A stretch of DNA of 64,000 nucleotides from DASTFY01 sp963769115 (GTDB lineage: Bacteria; Actinomycetota; Acidimicrobiia; Acidimicrobiales; Ilumatobacteraceae): NCBI GenBank assembly GCA_963769115.1, contig CAVYKN010000020.1, positions 372,001 through 436,000 of the forward strand, read 5' to 3'. The translations under genes and the position numbers were made by a program. Below, in pieces: positions 36,078-44,890 of the stretch (positions are counted from its first letter, which is position 1; each line of letters begins with the position of its first letter). The notes under the pieces were generated by a model, which saw only the letters and a program-made list of their open reading frames with translations, had not been told where the DNA came from and ran no database searches.

Positions 36078-37079
36078 GTGGCAGGGGTGCGGCTCTCCAA
36101 CGTGTCCAAGCGCTTCGGGGAGGTCACGGCGGTCGACAACGTCGTGCTCGACATCGGCGACCGGGAGTTCATGGTCCTGCTCGGACCGTCCGGATGCGGC
36201 AAGTCGACCCTGCTGCGGATGATCGCGGGGCTGGAGGATCCGACCGAGGGCGAGATCTGGATCGGCGAGCAACTCGTCAACGACGTCGCTCCGAAGCAGC
36301 GAGACATCGCCATGGTGTTCCAGAGCTACGCGCTGTATCCGCACAAGACCGTGCAGGCCAACATCGAGTTCCCGCTCAAGGCCCGCGGCATCGGGGTCCG
36401 GGAGCGGGGGCACGCGGCCCGTGACGCCGCTCAGCTCCTCGGATTGAGCGAGCTGATGTCGCGCAAGCCCGGGGCGCTCTCGGGCGGCCAGCGCCAGCGG
36501 GTGGCCCTGGCGCGGGCCATCGTCCGCAACCCTGCCGTCTTCCTCATGGACGAGCCACTCTCGAACCTGGACGCCAAGCTGCGGGGCGAGACCCGGGCCG
36601 AGCTCATCGCCCTCCACCAGCGGGTCGAGGGGACGTTCATCTACGTCACGCACGACCAGGTGGAGGCCATGACCATGGGCACCCGGGTCGCCGTCATGCA
36701 GCGGGGCCTGCTGGAGCAGGTCGGTCCGCCGCAGGAGGTGTACGACCGGCCGGCCAGCCTGTTCGTCGCCCAGTTCCTCGGCACGCCCCCGATGAACGTG
36801 TTCCAGCCGGGGATGCTGGAGCCCGGCCAGCATCTGGTGGGGGTGCGGCCCGAGCACATCCGGCTCGACCGTGAGGGTCCGCTGACCGCCCGGGTGGCGC
36901 TGGTGGAGGCCCTCGGCTACGAGCGGCTCATCACCTGCGTGCTCCCCAACGAGGTGCGCGTGGTGGCCCGCACCAGCGAGGTGGACGGCCCGCGCGAGGG
37001 CGAGGCGGTGTTCATCGACGCCGAGCCCCGCCACCGGCAGCACTTCGAGGTGGACACCGGGAAGCGGGTCGAGGTATGA
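36078..37079 (+). CDS. ABC transporter ATP-binding protein, sugar-type (MalK/UgpC-like)
   Basis: From GTG 36078 it has 333 residues. GPSGCGKSTLLRMIAG is the Walker A motif, LSGGQRQRVALARAI the signature, VFLMDEPLSNLD the Walker B motif and THDQVEAMT the H-loop, with FQSYALYPHKTV as the Q-loop. The C-terminal ~90 residues form an OB/TOBE-like regulatory part (VGVRPEHIRLD), shorter than in MalK. It energises import through the two permeases downstream. This is the first gene of the importer operon; the short gap from the divergent DksA-like gene must hold both promoters. Confidence 0.93.
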   Translation: MAGVRLSNVSKRFGEVTAVDNVVLDIGDREFMVLLGPSGCGKSTLLRMIAGLEDPTEGEIWIGEQLVNDVAPKQRDIAMVFQSYALYPHKTVQANIEFPLKARGIGVRERGHAARDAAQLLGLSELMSRKPGALSGGQRQRVALARAIVRNPAVFLMDEPLSNLDAKLRGETRAELIALHQRVEGTFIYVTHDQVEAMTMGTRVAVMQRGLLEQVGPPQEVYDRPASLFVAQFLGTPPMNVFQPGMLEPGQHLVGVRPEHIRLDREGPLTARVALVEALGYERLITCVLPNEVRVVARTSEVDGPREGEAVFIDAEPRHRQHFEVDTGKRVEV

Positions 37080-37115
37080 GCGAGCGGAGCGAGCTCCATG
37101 TCACGGTGTTGTGTT

Positions 37116-37130
37116 CGCCGCAAAGCGGCG
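37116..37130. terminator. Short hairpin CGCCGC-AAA-GCGGCG after the ATPase gene
   Basis: A perfect 6-bp stem with a 3-base loop lies 37 bases after the ATPase stop codon and immediately upstream of the long inverted repeat. It has no T-run. It may slow transcription or stabilise the upstream mRNA end between malK-type and permease genes. Confidence 0.35.
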
Positions 37131-37133
37131 GAC

Positions 37134-37204
37134 GGCTCATTGGTGCTCCTCGACGCCGGTCGGCTGTGACCCGGTTACGTCCTGGGATGGCGCACCAATG
37201 AGCC
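37134..37204. repeat. 13-bp perfect inverted repeat whose right arm covers the permease start codon
   Basis: GGCTCATTGGTGC (37134-37146) and GCACCAATGAGCC (37192-37204) are exact reverse complements, 45 bases apart. The right arm includes the ATG (37198-37200) of the first permease gene. In RNA the arms could pair and hide the start codon and upstream ribosome site. As DNA it could be the ends of a small inserted element or an operator. The ATPase-permease gap here is 118 bp, unusual in this otherwise tight operon. Confidence 0.7.
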
Positions 37205-38085
37205 GCAGCAGGACGAGGGAGGCGCTGCTGGCCTTCCTGTTCCTGCTGCCCGCGCTCGTCCTCCTGGGCGTGTTCGTGTTCTACCCGCTCGGGCGGACGA
37301 TCTGGCTGGGGTTCTACCGGGGTGGCGGGTTCGGCGGGGAGAAGACGTACGTCGGCGCGCAGCAGTACTGGGACGTGTTGCAGTCCAACGAGTTCCGCCA
37401 CTCCCTCGGCGTCACCTTCCTCTTCGCGCTCATCACCGTGCCGGCCGGCCTGGTGATCGGGCTCGGCCTCGCCGTGCTGGCCGACAAGCACCTGCGGGGG
37501 ATGCGCTTCTTCCGCACGGTGTATTCGTCGACGGTCGCCACGTCCGTCGCCGTGGCCTCGCTGATCTGGCTCGTCCTGCTGCAGCCGCAGATCGGCGTGC
37601 TCACCAACATCCTGCCCTTCGAGATCTTGAAGGAGCCCGGCCTCCTGCAGGATCCGACCTGGGCGCTGCCCGCGCTCGGCATCGTCAGCATCTGGGCCAA
37701 CGCCGGGTTCACGTTCATCATCATGACGGCCGGCCTGCAGGGCATCCCCCGCGACCTCTACGAGAGCGCGTTCGTGGACGGTGCCGGTGGCTGGCGGAGG
37801 TTCACGAACGTCACCGTGCCGCTCCTCGGCCCGACGATCCTCTTCGCCGTCGTCGTGCTCACCGTGCGGGCGCTGCAGACGTACGCCGAGATCGACATCC
37901 TGACCGGCGGGGGACCGCAGGGCGATGCCACGACCACGGTCACCTATCTGATCTACGGCCGGAACTCGGTCATCGCCTTCGACAACGGGCTGCAGGCCAC
38001 CGTGGCCGTCCTGCTGTTCCTGATCATGCTCGTGGTCTCGCTCATCCAGTTCCGCGGCCTCGAGCGCCGGGTGCACTATGGCTGA
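37198..38085 (+). CDS. ABC transporter permease, sugar-type (MalF/UgpA-like)
   Basis: The protein has 295 residues with six predicted membrane helices (LLAFLFLLPALVLLGVFVFYPL first) and the EAA-loop motif YESAFVDGAGGWRRFTNVTVPLL, which docks to the ATPase. ATG 37198 starts the recognisable protein and leaves a normal cytoplasmic tail; a further 29 codons upstream are open but lie in the inverted-repeat region. It overlaps the next permease gene by eight bases. Confidence 0.92.
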   Translation: MSRSRTREALLAFLFLLPALVLLGVFVFYPLGRTIWLGFYRGGGFGGEKTYVGAQQYWDVLQSNEFRHSLGVTFLFALITVPAGLVIGLGLAVLADKHLRGMRFFRTVYSSTVATSVAVASLIWLVLLQPQIGVLTNILPFEILKEPGLLQDPTWALPALGIVSIWANAGFTFIIMTAGLQGIPRDLYESAFVDGAGGWRRFTNVTVPLLGPTILFAVVVLTVRALQTYAEIDILTGGGPQGDATTTVTYLIYGRNSVIAFDNGLQATVAVLLFLIMLVVSLIQFRGLERRVHYG

Positions 38086-38930
38086 CGCGCCCAAGTCGGC
38101 ACTCGACCGCGTGAGCGGATCGCGCCAGTGGGTCCGGTATCTGGTGCTCACGGTCGTGGCGATCCTGGTGCTGTTCCCGATCTACGTCACGGTGCTCTTC
38201 TCCCTCAAGCCCGGCACGGCGATCTTCGACTACCCCCGCGCGCTCCTCCCCGTCGACCTCACCCTGCAGACGCTGAAGGACGCGTGGGAGCAGGGGAACC
38301 TGGACCGCTACCTCTTCAACAGCGCCGTCGTCTCGATCCTCATCACCGTCGGCACGCTGATCACCTCGCTGCTGGCCGCCTACGCGTTCTCGTTCATGCG
38401 CTTCCCGCTACGGGGCTTCCTCTTCTACGTCGTGCTGGCCACGCTGCTGGTGCCGGCGGAGGTCACGATCCTGGCCAACACCGACACCATCAAGTCGCTC
38501 GGGTGGACCGACTCGTACCAGGGTCTGATCGTCCCCTTCCTGGCCGCGGCCTTCGGGGTGTTCCTGCTCCGTCAGGTGTTCCTCACCGTCCCCAAGGACC
38601 TGCGGGAGGCGGCGGCGCTCGACGGCCTCGGCCACTTCGGCTTCCTCCGCGAGGTGGCGGCGCCCCTGGCGCGGCCGACGCTCGGCGCGCTGGCGCTCTT
38701 CTCGTTCCTGGGGGCGTGGAACCAGTACCTGTGGCCGCAGCGCATCACCAACGATCCCGACTACCGGACGGTGCAGATCGGCCTGCGGTCGTTGTCGAGC
38801 GCCAACCCGGACCGGCTCACGCTCATCACCGCGGGGACCGTCATCGCCGCGGTGCCGATCGTGATCGTGCTCATCGTGTTCCAGCGCCAGCTCATCCGCG
38901 GTCTCGACCGCCGGCGCGGTGAAGGGATGA
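38078..38930 (+). CDS. ABC transporter permease, sugar-type (MalG/UgpE-like), frameshifted near the stop
   Basis: The protein has ~283 residues: WVRYLVLTVVAILVLFPIYVTVLFSLK as the first helix and the EAA loop LREAAALDGLGHFGFLREVAAPLARP. As read, the frame skips its natural stop and runs into the binding protein. One extra G at about 38906 (CTCGACCGCC) explains this: without it the end reads RGLTAGAVKG followed by TGA at 38928-38930, the common C-terminus of this family. That TGA overlaps the ATG of the binding protein (ATGA), so the two are separate, coupled genes. Confidence 0.9.
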
Positions 38931-40433
38931 GCAGGGGCCGGCGGCGCCGCTCGGGCCTGGTGCTCGTGGCCGGACTCTGCGCCGTGACGGCCGCGTGCGG
39001 CAACGGGAAGTCGATCCTGGAGATCGGCGGCGCGACCGTCCCGACGGTGGCGCCGCCGGACACCGGTGACACGCCGGCCACGATCCCCACGACGACGGCG
39101 GTCCCGGAGGAGGATCTCCCGCCCTGCCCCGTCGAGGCGCTGGACGCCGCGACGGGTCCCGTCCCGATCACGTTCTGGCACGCCATGACCGCGGCCAACG
39201 AGGAGGCCCTGGCCAAGCTCACCAACGCCTACAACGCGTCGCAGTCCAAGGTGCGGGTGGCCCTCATCAACCAGGGCGGCTACGAGCAGAGCATCGAGAA
39301 GTACAAGACGTCGTCGCCCGAACGACCGGCCGACGCTCGTGCAGATGCCGGAGTACACGCTGCAACTCCTGGCCGACTCCAACACCGTCGTCCCGATCCA
39401 GTCCTGCATCAACGCCGAGGACTACGACCTGTCGGACTTCGTCCCCCGCGCCACCGCCTACTACACGCTGCGGGGCGCGTTGCAGGGCATGCCCTTCAAC
39501 CTCTCGAACCCTGTCCTGTACTACAACCGCGTCGCCTTCGAGCAGGCCGGCCTCGATCCCGACGATCCGCCGACCAGCCTCGAGGAGCTGCGCTCGGCCA
39601 GCGAGAAGCTCGTGCAGAGCGGTGCCGTGAAGTACGGGCTGGCGCTCGACCACAGCATCGACGGTGGCGGGGGCTGGTTCCTCGAGCAGTGGCTGGCCAA
39701 GGCCGGCGAGCTCTACGCCAACAACGAGAACGGCCGGGCGGCACCGGCCACGAACGTGCTGTTCGCGGGCACCGCCGGGGTCGAGCTGATGACCTTCCTG
39801 CAGCAGATGGTCGTCGACGGGCTGGCCGTCGACGTCGGTCCCAACACGTCGCTTCCCGACAACCTGCTGAAGCTGGTCGACAAGGAAGCGGCGGCGGGCA
39901 TGACGATCCACACGACCGCCGCGCTCGGCTCGGTGCTGAGCATCCTCGATGCCGGCGGCTATCCGGTCACCTCGGCCGACGTCGGCATCGGACCGATGCC
40001 CGGTCCGACCGTGAACCCGGGCGTGCTCGTGGGCGGGGCGTCGCTGTGGCTGCCGATCGGCAAGGGTGATGCCGAGACCGCGGCGGCGTGGGACTACATC
40101 AAGTTCCTCGTGGCGCCCGAGCAGCAGTCGCAATGGGCGGCCGACACCGGGTACGTCCCCGTGCGGCAGAGCGCCACCGAGCTGGCGCCCATCAAGGACG
40201 TCTACGCGTCGGATCCGCGCTTCGAGGTCGGGTACGACCAGCTGCTGGCGGCCGCCGACACCCCGGTCGAGGCCGGGCCGGTGCTGGGCCCGCAGCGTGA
40301 GGTGCGGATCCTCACCGCGAACGCCGTCGAGTCGATCCTCGTCGGGCGGGCGGACGTCACCCAGGCGCTGGCCGCTGCGGCGCGCCAGTCCGACCTGCTC
40401 ATCGCCAACTGGGCGTCGAGCGTCGGCGGCTGA
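38927..40433 (+). CDS. ABC transporter substrate-binding lipoprotein, sugar-type; frameshifted as read
   Basis: ATG 38927 begins MSRGRRRRSGLVLVAGLC with lipobox VTAAC, so Cys becomes the lipidated residue, followed by a Thr/Pro linker. The mature domain starts VPITFWHAMTAANEEALAKL. An extra base at about 39320 shifts the frame; removing it gives SPNDRPTLVQMPEYTLQLLA and the protein continues intact to 40433 (ALQGMPFNLSNPVLYYNR, WLPIGKGDAETAAAWDYIKFL). Family 1 sugar or glycerol-3-phosphate binding proteins have this layout. Anchored outside the membrane, it delivers substrate to the two permeases; the ligand cannot be named. Confidence 0.9.
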
Positions 40434-40500
40434 CGTCCGGTCCGGCTGACGTCTGGCTGGCTGCGTCCTGAGCGTCGGCGGCCGGTAGGGTCGCCGCCCT

Positions 40501-41061
40501 ATGCCCCACCCCTTCCCCGCTCTCGACGGCTCCGCCGCCAAGACCCAGCAGTTCCCGGCCGACGGCCCTGAGCACGGCATCGACGCGGCCAAGCGCTACA
40601 CGGCCACGCTCGACACCACGCTCGGGACGATCGTCATCGCCCTCGACGCGGTGAAGGCTCCGAAGACGGTCAACAACTTCGTCTTCCTCGCCCTGCACCA
40701 CTACTACGACGGCGTGATCTTCCACCGGGTCATCGACGGCTTCATGTGCCAGGGCGGCGATCCCACGGGGACCGGGCGGGGCGGCCCGGGCTACAAGTTC
40801 GAGGACGAGCTCCCCAAGCAGGGCCAGTACCAGCTCGGTTCGGTGGCCATGGCCAACGCCGGCCCCAACACGAACGGCAGCCAGTTCTTCATCGTGAGCG
40901 GCCAGAGCGGTGTGGGCCTTCCCCCGCAGTACTCGCTCTTCGGGCAGGTCGTGAAGGGCATGGAGGTCATCGACGAGATGCAGCGCGTGCCGACCGACCG
41001 CAACGATCGGCCGCGGGACGATGTCGTCATCAACTCGGTGACCATCACCGAAGCCGACTGA
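40501..41061 (+). CDS. Cyclophilin-type peptidyl-prolyl cis-trans isomerase
   Basis: The protein has 186 residues with the cyclophilin signatures NFVFLALHHYYDGVIFHRVIDGFMCQGGDPTGTG split along the active site: FHRVIDGF, GGDPTGTGRGGPGY and SQFFIVSG. It isomerises X-Pro bonds. It has no signal peptide, so it acts in the cytoplasm. It stands between the ABC importer (68 bp downstream of it) and a DNA-glycosylase-like gene, and is probably its own transcription unit. Confidence 0.94.
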   Translation: MPHPFPALDGSAAKTQQFPADGPEHGIDAAKRYTATLDTTLGTIVIALDAVKAPKTVNNFVFLALHHYYDGVIFHRVIDGFMCQGGDPTGTGRGGPGYKFEDELPKQGQYQLGSVAMANAGPNTNGSQFFIVSGQSGVGLPPQYSLFGQVVKGMEVIDEMQRVPTDRNDRPRDDVVINSVTITEAD

Positions 41062-41075
41062 TCCCGCGATCCCTC

Positions 41076-42371
41076 GTGGCGGCGCCGCTGTCGCTCTCCC
41101 TCGCGCAAGCCCGCCGGATCGCGCTCGCCGCCCAGGGCTTCACCGATCCTCGCCCGAAGGGGCGGGTCGACCGTCGCCACCTGCGGCGGGTGTTCGACCG
41201 GGTCGGGCTGATCCAGATCGACTCCGTCAACGTGCTCGTGCGGTCCCAGGAGCTTCCCCTCTTCGCCCGGCTCGGGCCGCATCCTCGCGACCTGTTGCCC
41301 AGGGCCGCCGCTGACGGCGAGCTGTTCGAGTACTGGGGGCACGAGGCCTCGCACATCCCGGTCGCGCAGCAGCCGCTGTTCCGCTGGAAGATGGCGCGGG
41401 CGGCGGAGCACGCGTGGCCCAGCGTCGCCCGGATGAGCGAGGAGCGTCGCGGCTACGTCGAGACGGTCTACGAGATGGTGGCCGAGCGAGGGCCGGTGGT
41501 GGCCGGTGAGCTGTCGGAGCGCACCGCTCCCAAGGGGGCGTGGTGGGACTGGGACCACGCCAAGCTGGCGCTCGAGTGGCTCTTCTACACGGGGCGGATC
41601 ACAGCCCGGCGGCGGCTCAACGACTTCGCCCGTCTGTACGACCTCCCCGAGCGGATGCTGCCGGTGTCGGTCCTCTCGGCGCCGACCCCGAGCGAGCCCG
41701 ACGCCCGTAAGGCGCTCTTGCGGCTGGCGGCGCGGTCGCAGGGCGTCGGGACGTTGCGGGACCTGGCGGAGTACCACCGCCAGCACGTCCCGCGCTGCCG
41801 TCCGCTGGTGGCCGAGCTCGTCGAGGCGGGGGAGTTGGTCCCGGCGCAGGTGGAGGGGTGGAAGGAGCAGGCCTACGTGCACCCCGAGGCTTCCTTGCCG
41901 CGGCGGGTGCGGGCCTGCGCGCTCCTGTCGCCGTTCGACTCGGTGATCTGGGAGCGGCCGCGGGTCGAGCGGCTGTTCGGCTTCCACTACCGCATCGAGA
42001 TCTACACCCCGGCGCCCAAGCGACGGTTCGGCTACTACGTCCTGCCCTTCCTGCTCGGCGACGAGCTGGTCGGGCGGCTCGATCTCAAGGCCGAGCGGGC
42101 GATGTCGACGCTCCTGGTGCGGGGCGCGTACACCGAGCCCGGCGTGCCGGACGGCCCGGTCGCGGAGGCCCTGGCCGGCGAGCTGGCGCTCATGGCGGAG
42201 TGGCTCGGGCTCGAGCAAGTGATCGTCGAGGGCCGGGGTGAGCTGGCTCCCGCCCTCAAGGCCGCCGTACGACCTTCTCGCGGCGCTCCGTCTCGCCCAG
42301 CGAAACCAACTGCCGCGAGAACCTCTCCACCGAATCGATATCGAATCGGTGGCGAGGTGGCGGGGGGCTAG
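41076..42371 (+). CDS. Winged-helix DNA-binding protein, YcaQ/crosslink-repair glycosylase-like
   Basis: The protein has 431 residues from GTG 41076. LSLAQARRIALAAQGF, RRVFDRVGLIQIDSVNVLVRSQELPLFARLG, EYWGHEASHIPVAQQPLFRWKM and LLSPFDSVIWERPRVERLFGFHYRIEIYTPAPKRRFGYY are typical of the AlkZ/YcaQ family, whose members unhook DNA interstrand crosslinks; QIDSVN is close to the family's catalytic-site motif. The last ~35 residues are low-complexity and overlap a palindrome, so the natural stop may be earlier and lost by a frameshift. It is convergent with the next gene, overlapping it by four bases. Confidence 0.82.
   Translation: MAAPLSLSLAQARRIALAAQGFTDPRPKGRVDRRHLRRVFDRVGLIQIDSVNVLVRSQELPLFARLGPHPRDLLPRAAADGELFEYWGHEASHIPVAQQPLFRWKMARAAEHAWPSVARMSEERRGYVETVYEMVAERGPVVAGELSERTAPKGAWWDWDHAKLALEWLFYTGRITARRRLNDFARLYDLPERMLPVSVLSAPTPSEPDARKALLRLAARSQGVGTLRDLAEYHRQHVPRCRPLVAELVEAGELVPAQVEGWKEQAYVHPEASLPRRVRACALLSPFDSVIWERPRVERLFGFHYRIEIYTPAPKRRFGYYVLPFLLGDELVGRLDLKAERAMSTLLVRGAYTEPGVPDGPVAEALAGELALMAEWLGLEQVIVEGRGELAPALKAAVRPSRGAPSRPAKPTAARTSPPNRYRIGGEVAGG
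42327..42352. terminator. 26-bp near-perfect palindrome between convergent genes
   Basis: The arms (42327-42339 and 42340-42352) match in 12 of 13 positions around a central GATATC. The palindrome sits at the 3' ends of two convergent genes and is AT-richer than its surroundings. A bidirectional terminator is plausible, although no T-run is visible; a protein-binding site is the alternative. Confidence 0.5.
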
Positions 42372-42694
42372 GACCGCCGGGTCGACCGGCGGCGGAGGCG
42401 GTGCGAGCGGCGGGTGGCGTGGGCCTTGTCCTTCAGGTCGTCGAGCGGCGGGCCGACGGCCAGGCTCCCGTCCTCCAGGGGCGCCTCGAACCCGCGGCGG
42501 TCGATGTCCGGCGGCTCACCGGGGGCTTCCGCCTGGATGACGATCTGCTCCTTCTTGGGCCCTTCCAGGATTTCGCGCAGCCCGAGCATCGCCGCCCCGA
42601 GCACCCCGCCCCGCAGCGATGAGGGCCGCCGCGGCGGCGCTGCCTCGTCCTCGTCGGGCGGCGACGACAGCTCGTCGTCCGGCTGATCGCTCAT
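42368..42694 (-). CDS. Hypothetical acidic/basic small protein
   Basis: From ATG 42694 it has 108 residues. It starts with an acidic, Pro/Ser-rich stretch (SDQPDDELSSPPDEDEAAPP), has a middle RGGVLGAAMLGLREILEGPKKEQIVIQAEAPG that looks conserved, and ends with an Arg/Lys-rich tail (HRLRRRSTRRS). No signal or membrane helix. It lies 8 bp downstream of the MpaB-like gene and is probably co-transcribed. No function is recognised. Confidence 0.6.
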   Translation of the reverse strand: MSDQPDDELSSPPDEDEAAPPRRPSSLRGGVLGAAMLGLREILEGPKKEQIVIQAEAPGEPPDIDRRGFEAPLEDGSLAVGPPLDDLKDKAHATRRSHRLRRRSTRRS

Positions 42695-42702
42695 GCCGCC
42701 GT

Positions 42703-43590
42703 TCACCCGGCCAGTGTGCCCGACTCGGTCGACGACCCGGCACGCGGGCGCTGACCGTCCGTCAGCGCCCAGCGCATGGCGCCGACGAGGGCCCGTCCGG
42801 CCGGGCGGATGACCACGGTCTCGGTCAGGGGGAGCGGCGGGATGCGAAGCATCACCTTCGCCCACCACGGCAGGAGCGACACGGCCGTGGCTCCGAGCAC
42901 CGTGTACGGGCCGCGCGCCGCCAGGGGCACGGGTGGTTGCAGGAGCAAGAAGCGTGCCGCCTCCCGGGCTTCGGCGGTGGTGGCCAGCTCCGGGCGGTAA
43001 GCGGCCAGCTGGGCGCGCAGCGCCTCGACCGTGAGCGGCGGATCGGGCACGCCGAGCTCCCGGGCGACCCGGGCCAGGTCCGACACGTACTGGTCCTGCT
43101 CTGCCCGGTCCAGCGGTCGGGCTCCGAAGCGCTGGTGGGCGGCGAGGAAGCTGTCGACCTCGGCGATGTGGACCCAGAGGAGCAGATGGGGATCGTTGGC
43201 GTCGTACGGCCGCCCGTCCGGGGCGGTGCCACGGACCCGCCCGTGCACGCGGCGGACCGTCGCGCACGCCATCTCGGCCTGCGCGGCCGTGCCGTAGGTG
43301 GTACCGGCCAGGAAGCGGGCTGTCCGCTGCAACCGGCCCCACGGATCCTCCCGGAAGTCCGAGTGCTGGGCGACGCCGGCCATCGCCAGCGGGTGCAGGC
43401 TCTGGAGGAGGAGCGCCCGCAGCGCACCGACGAAGATCGACGCGTCGGCGTGGACCCGCCAGATGGCCCGATCGGGCCCGAACCAGCGCGGCCCCTCCGA
43501 CTCGAACAGCTCTCGGGCGTGGGCCTGTCCCGTCGGACCACCCACGCGGGCGCGGATGGCGTCGGCCACCAGTTGGCGCACCTGTTCCAC
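42703..43590 (-). CDS. Oxygenase MpaB/latex-clearing-like protein (DUF2236)
   Basis: From GTG 43590 the protein has 295 residues. Features include RALLLQSLHPLAMAGVAQHSDFREDPWGRLQRTARFL, VRRVHGRVRG and LLLWVHIAEVDSFLAAHQRFG, typical of DUF2236/MpaB proteins, related to heme-containing latex-clearing protein. The histidines in HPLAMAG, VHGRV and WVHIAE are candidate heme or metal contacts. The frame is open upstream to 43677, but those residues are Arg/Ser-rich and unlike the family N-terminus. Substrate unknown. Confidence 0.8.
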   Translation of the reverse strand: MEQVRQLVADAIRARVGGPTGQAHARELFESEGPRWFGPDRAIWRVHADASIFVGALRALLLQSLHPLAMAGVAQHSDFREDPWGRLQRTARFLAGTTYGTAAQAEMACATVRRVHGRVRGTAPDGRPYDANDPHLLLWVHIAEVDSFLAAHQRFGARPLDRAEQDQYVSDLARVARELGVPDPPLTVEALRAQLAAYRPELATTAEAREAARFLLLQPPVPLAARGPYTVLGATAVSLLPWWAKVMLRIPPLPLTETVVIRPAGRALVGAMRWALTDGQRPRAGSSTESGTLAG

Positions 43591-43690
43591 GGCTCCATCC
43601 TGCCGTCCGCGCGACGCGGATCCGCTACGGGACGGCCTGGTCCCGCTGAGGGTCGCCGGTCGTGCGAGCCCTCCCATCTACGCTCGGCGG

Positions 43691-44884
43691 GTGGCCGAAG
43701 AACCCGCGGCGGAGCCCGCTGCCGGTCCTGCCGTGGACCCGCTCGAGGCCGAAGATCCGTCTGCCACACCGTGGGTCGACCCGTCGGCGGAGACCGCCAC
43801 CATGCCGAGATGGGTGCTGCGGGCCATCACCATCTTCTGGCTGGGCTTCATCGCCACCCTGGTCGGGCGGTGGCTCTTCTCCCGTCTCCACACGCTGCTG
43901 TTCCTGATCGCCGTCTCGTTCTTCCTCTCCCTGGCCATCGAGCCGGGCGTCAACTTCCTGGCCCGGCGGGGCTGGCGCCGGGGCGTGGCCACGGCGCTGT
44001 TCCTCCTCGGCATCACGCTGGCGTCGCTGCTGTTCGTGGGCGCCATCGGCGCGCTCATCGGTCGACAGGTGGCCAACTTCATCGACGACCTCCCCGCGCG
44101 GATCACCGAGGTGCAGGACTTCGTCAACCGCAACTTCTCCACCGAGCTCGACTTCGATGAGCTGATCGACCGGATCGACCGGGCGCAGCTGGCGGGCTCG
44201 CTCGCCAACAGCACGATCTCATTGACGACCACCGTCCTGGGCGCGTTGTTGCAGGTGCTCACGGTCGCCCTGCTGACCTTCTACATGGTCGCCGACGGGC
44301 CGCGCATGAGACGGGCCATCTGCGGCCGCCTGCGGCCGGACCGGCAGGAGCGGGTCCTCCACGCGTGGGAGCTGGCCATCGACAAGACCGGTGGGTACCT
44401 CTACTCCCGTGCGCTGCTCGCCCTGCTGTCGGCGGTCTTCCACACCGCCGCGTTCTCATTGATCGGCCTGCGCTACCCCGTCGCCTTGGGCGTGTGGGTG
44501 GGGCTGGTCTCGCAGTTCCTGCCCGTCATCGGGACCTACCTGGCCGGCGTGCTGCCCGTGCTGGTCGCCCTGTTGGACGACCCGATCCGGGCGTTGTGGG
44601 TGCTCATCATCATCGTCATCTACCAGCAGATCGAGAACTACCTCTTCGCCCCCCGCATCACAGCGCGGACGTTGGAGCTGCACCCTGCCGTCGCCTTCTC
44701 GGCGGCGATCGCCGGCGCCGCCATGCTCGGACCCGTCGGCGCCGTCCTCGCCCTGCCCGCCTGTGCGACGGTGCAGGCCTTCCTCGCCGAGTGGGGTCCC
44801 CGGCACGACGTCATCGAGTCCGGTCTCACTGCCCACGAGCCACCCGCCCGCCGGCGGCGCATCGCCCGCCGGGCGCCGAGCTGA
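43691..44884 (+). CDS. AI-2E family transporter (TqsA/PerM-like)
   Basis: The protein has 397 residues from GTG 43691. After an acidic cytoplasmic N-terminal stretch, about eight membrane helices follow, with WVGLVSQFLPVIGTYLAGVLPVLVALLD and IVIYQQIENYLFAPRI characteristic of the family. Such proteins export autoinducer-2 or act as Na+/H+ antiporters; the substrate here is unknown. It is seven bases from the next gene and probably co-transcribed with it. Confidence 0.88.
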   Translation: MAEEPAAEPAAGPAVDPLEAEDPSATPWVDPSAETATMPRWVLRAITIFWLGFIATLVGRWLFSRLHTLLFLIAVSFFLSLAIEPGVNFLARRGWRRGVATALFLLGITLASLLFVGAIGALIGRQVANFIDDLPARITEVQDFVNRNFSTELDFDELIDRIDRAQLAGSLANSTISLTTTVLGALLQVLTVALLTFYMVADGPRMRRAICGRLRPDRQERVLHAWELAIDKTGGYLYSRALLALLSAVFHTAAFSLIGLRYPVALGVWVGLVSQFLPVIGTYLAGVLPVLVALLDDPIRALWVLIIIVIYQQIENYLFAPRITARTLELHPAVAFSAAIAGAAMLGPVGAVLALPACATVQAFLAEWGPRHDVIESGLTAHEPPARRRRIARRAPS

Positions 44885-44890
44885 TCAGCC

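Noticed and set aside
34253..36313. A fusion of the UbiB-like protein with an upstream 200-residue domain
   Set aside because: The upstream part overlaps the DksA-like gene in another frame and the divergent ABC gene; the GTGA overlap at 35692-35695 marks the real start.
36078..40433. A maltose-specific transporter
   Set aside because: The family is sugar-type, but ligand-binding residues cannot be assigned and no sugar-metabolism gene is adjacent.
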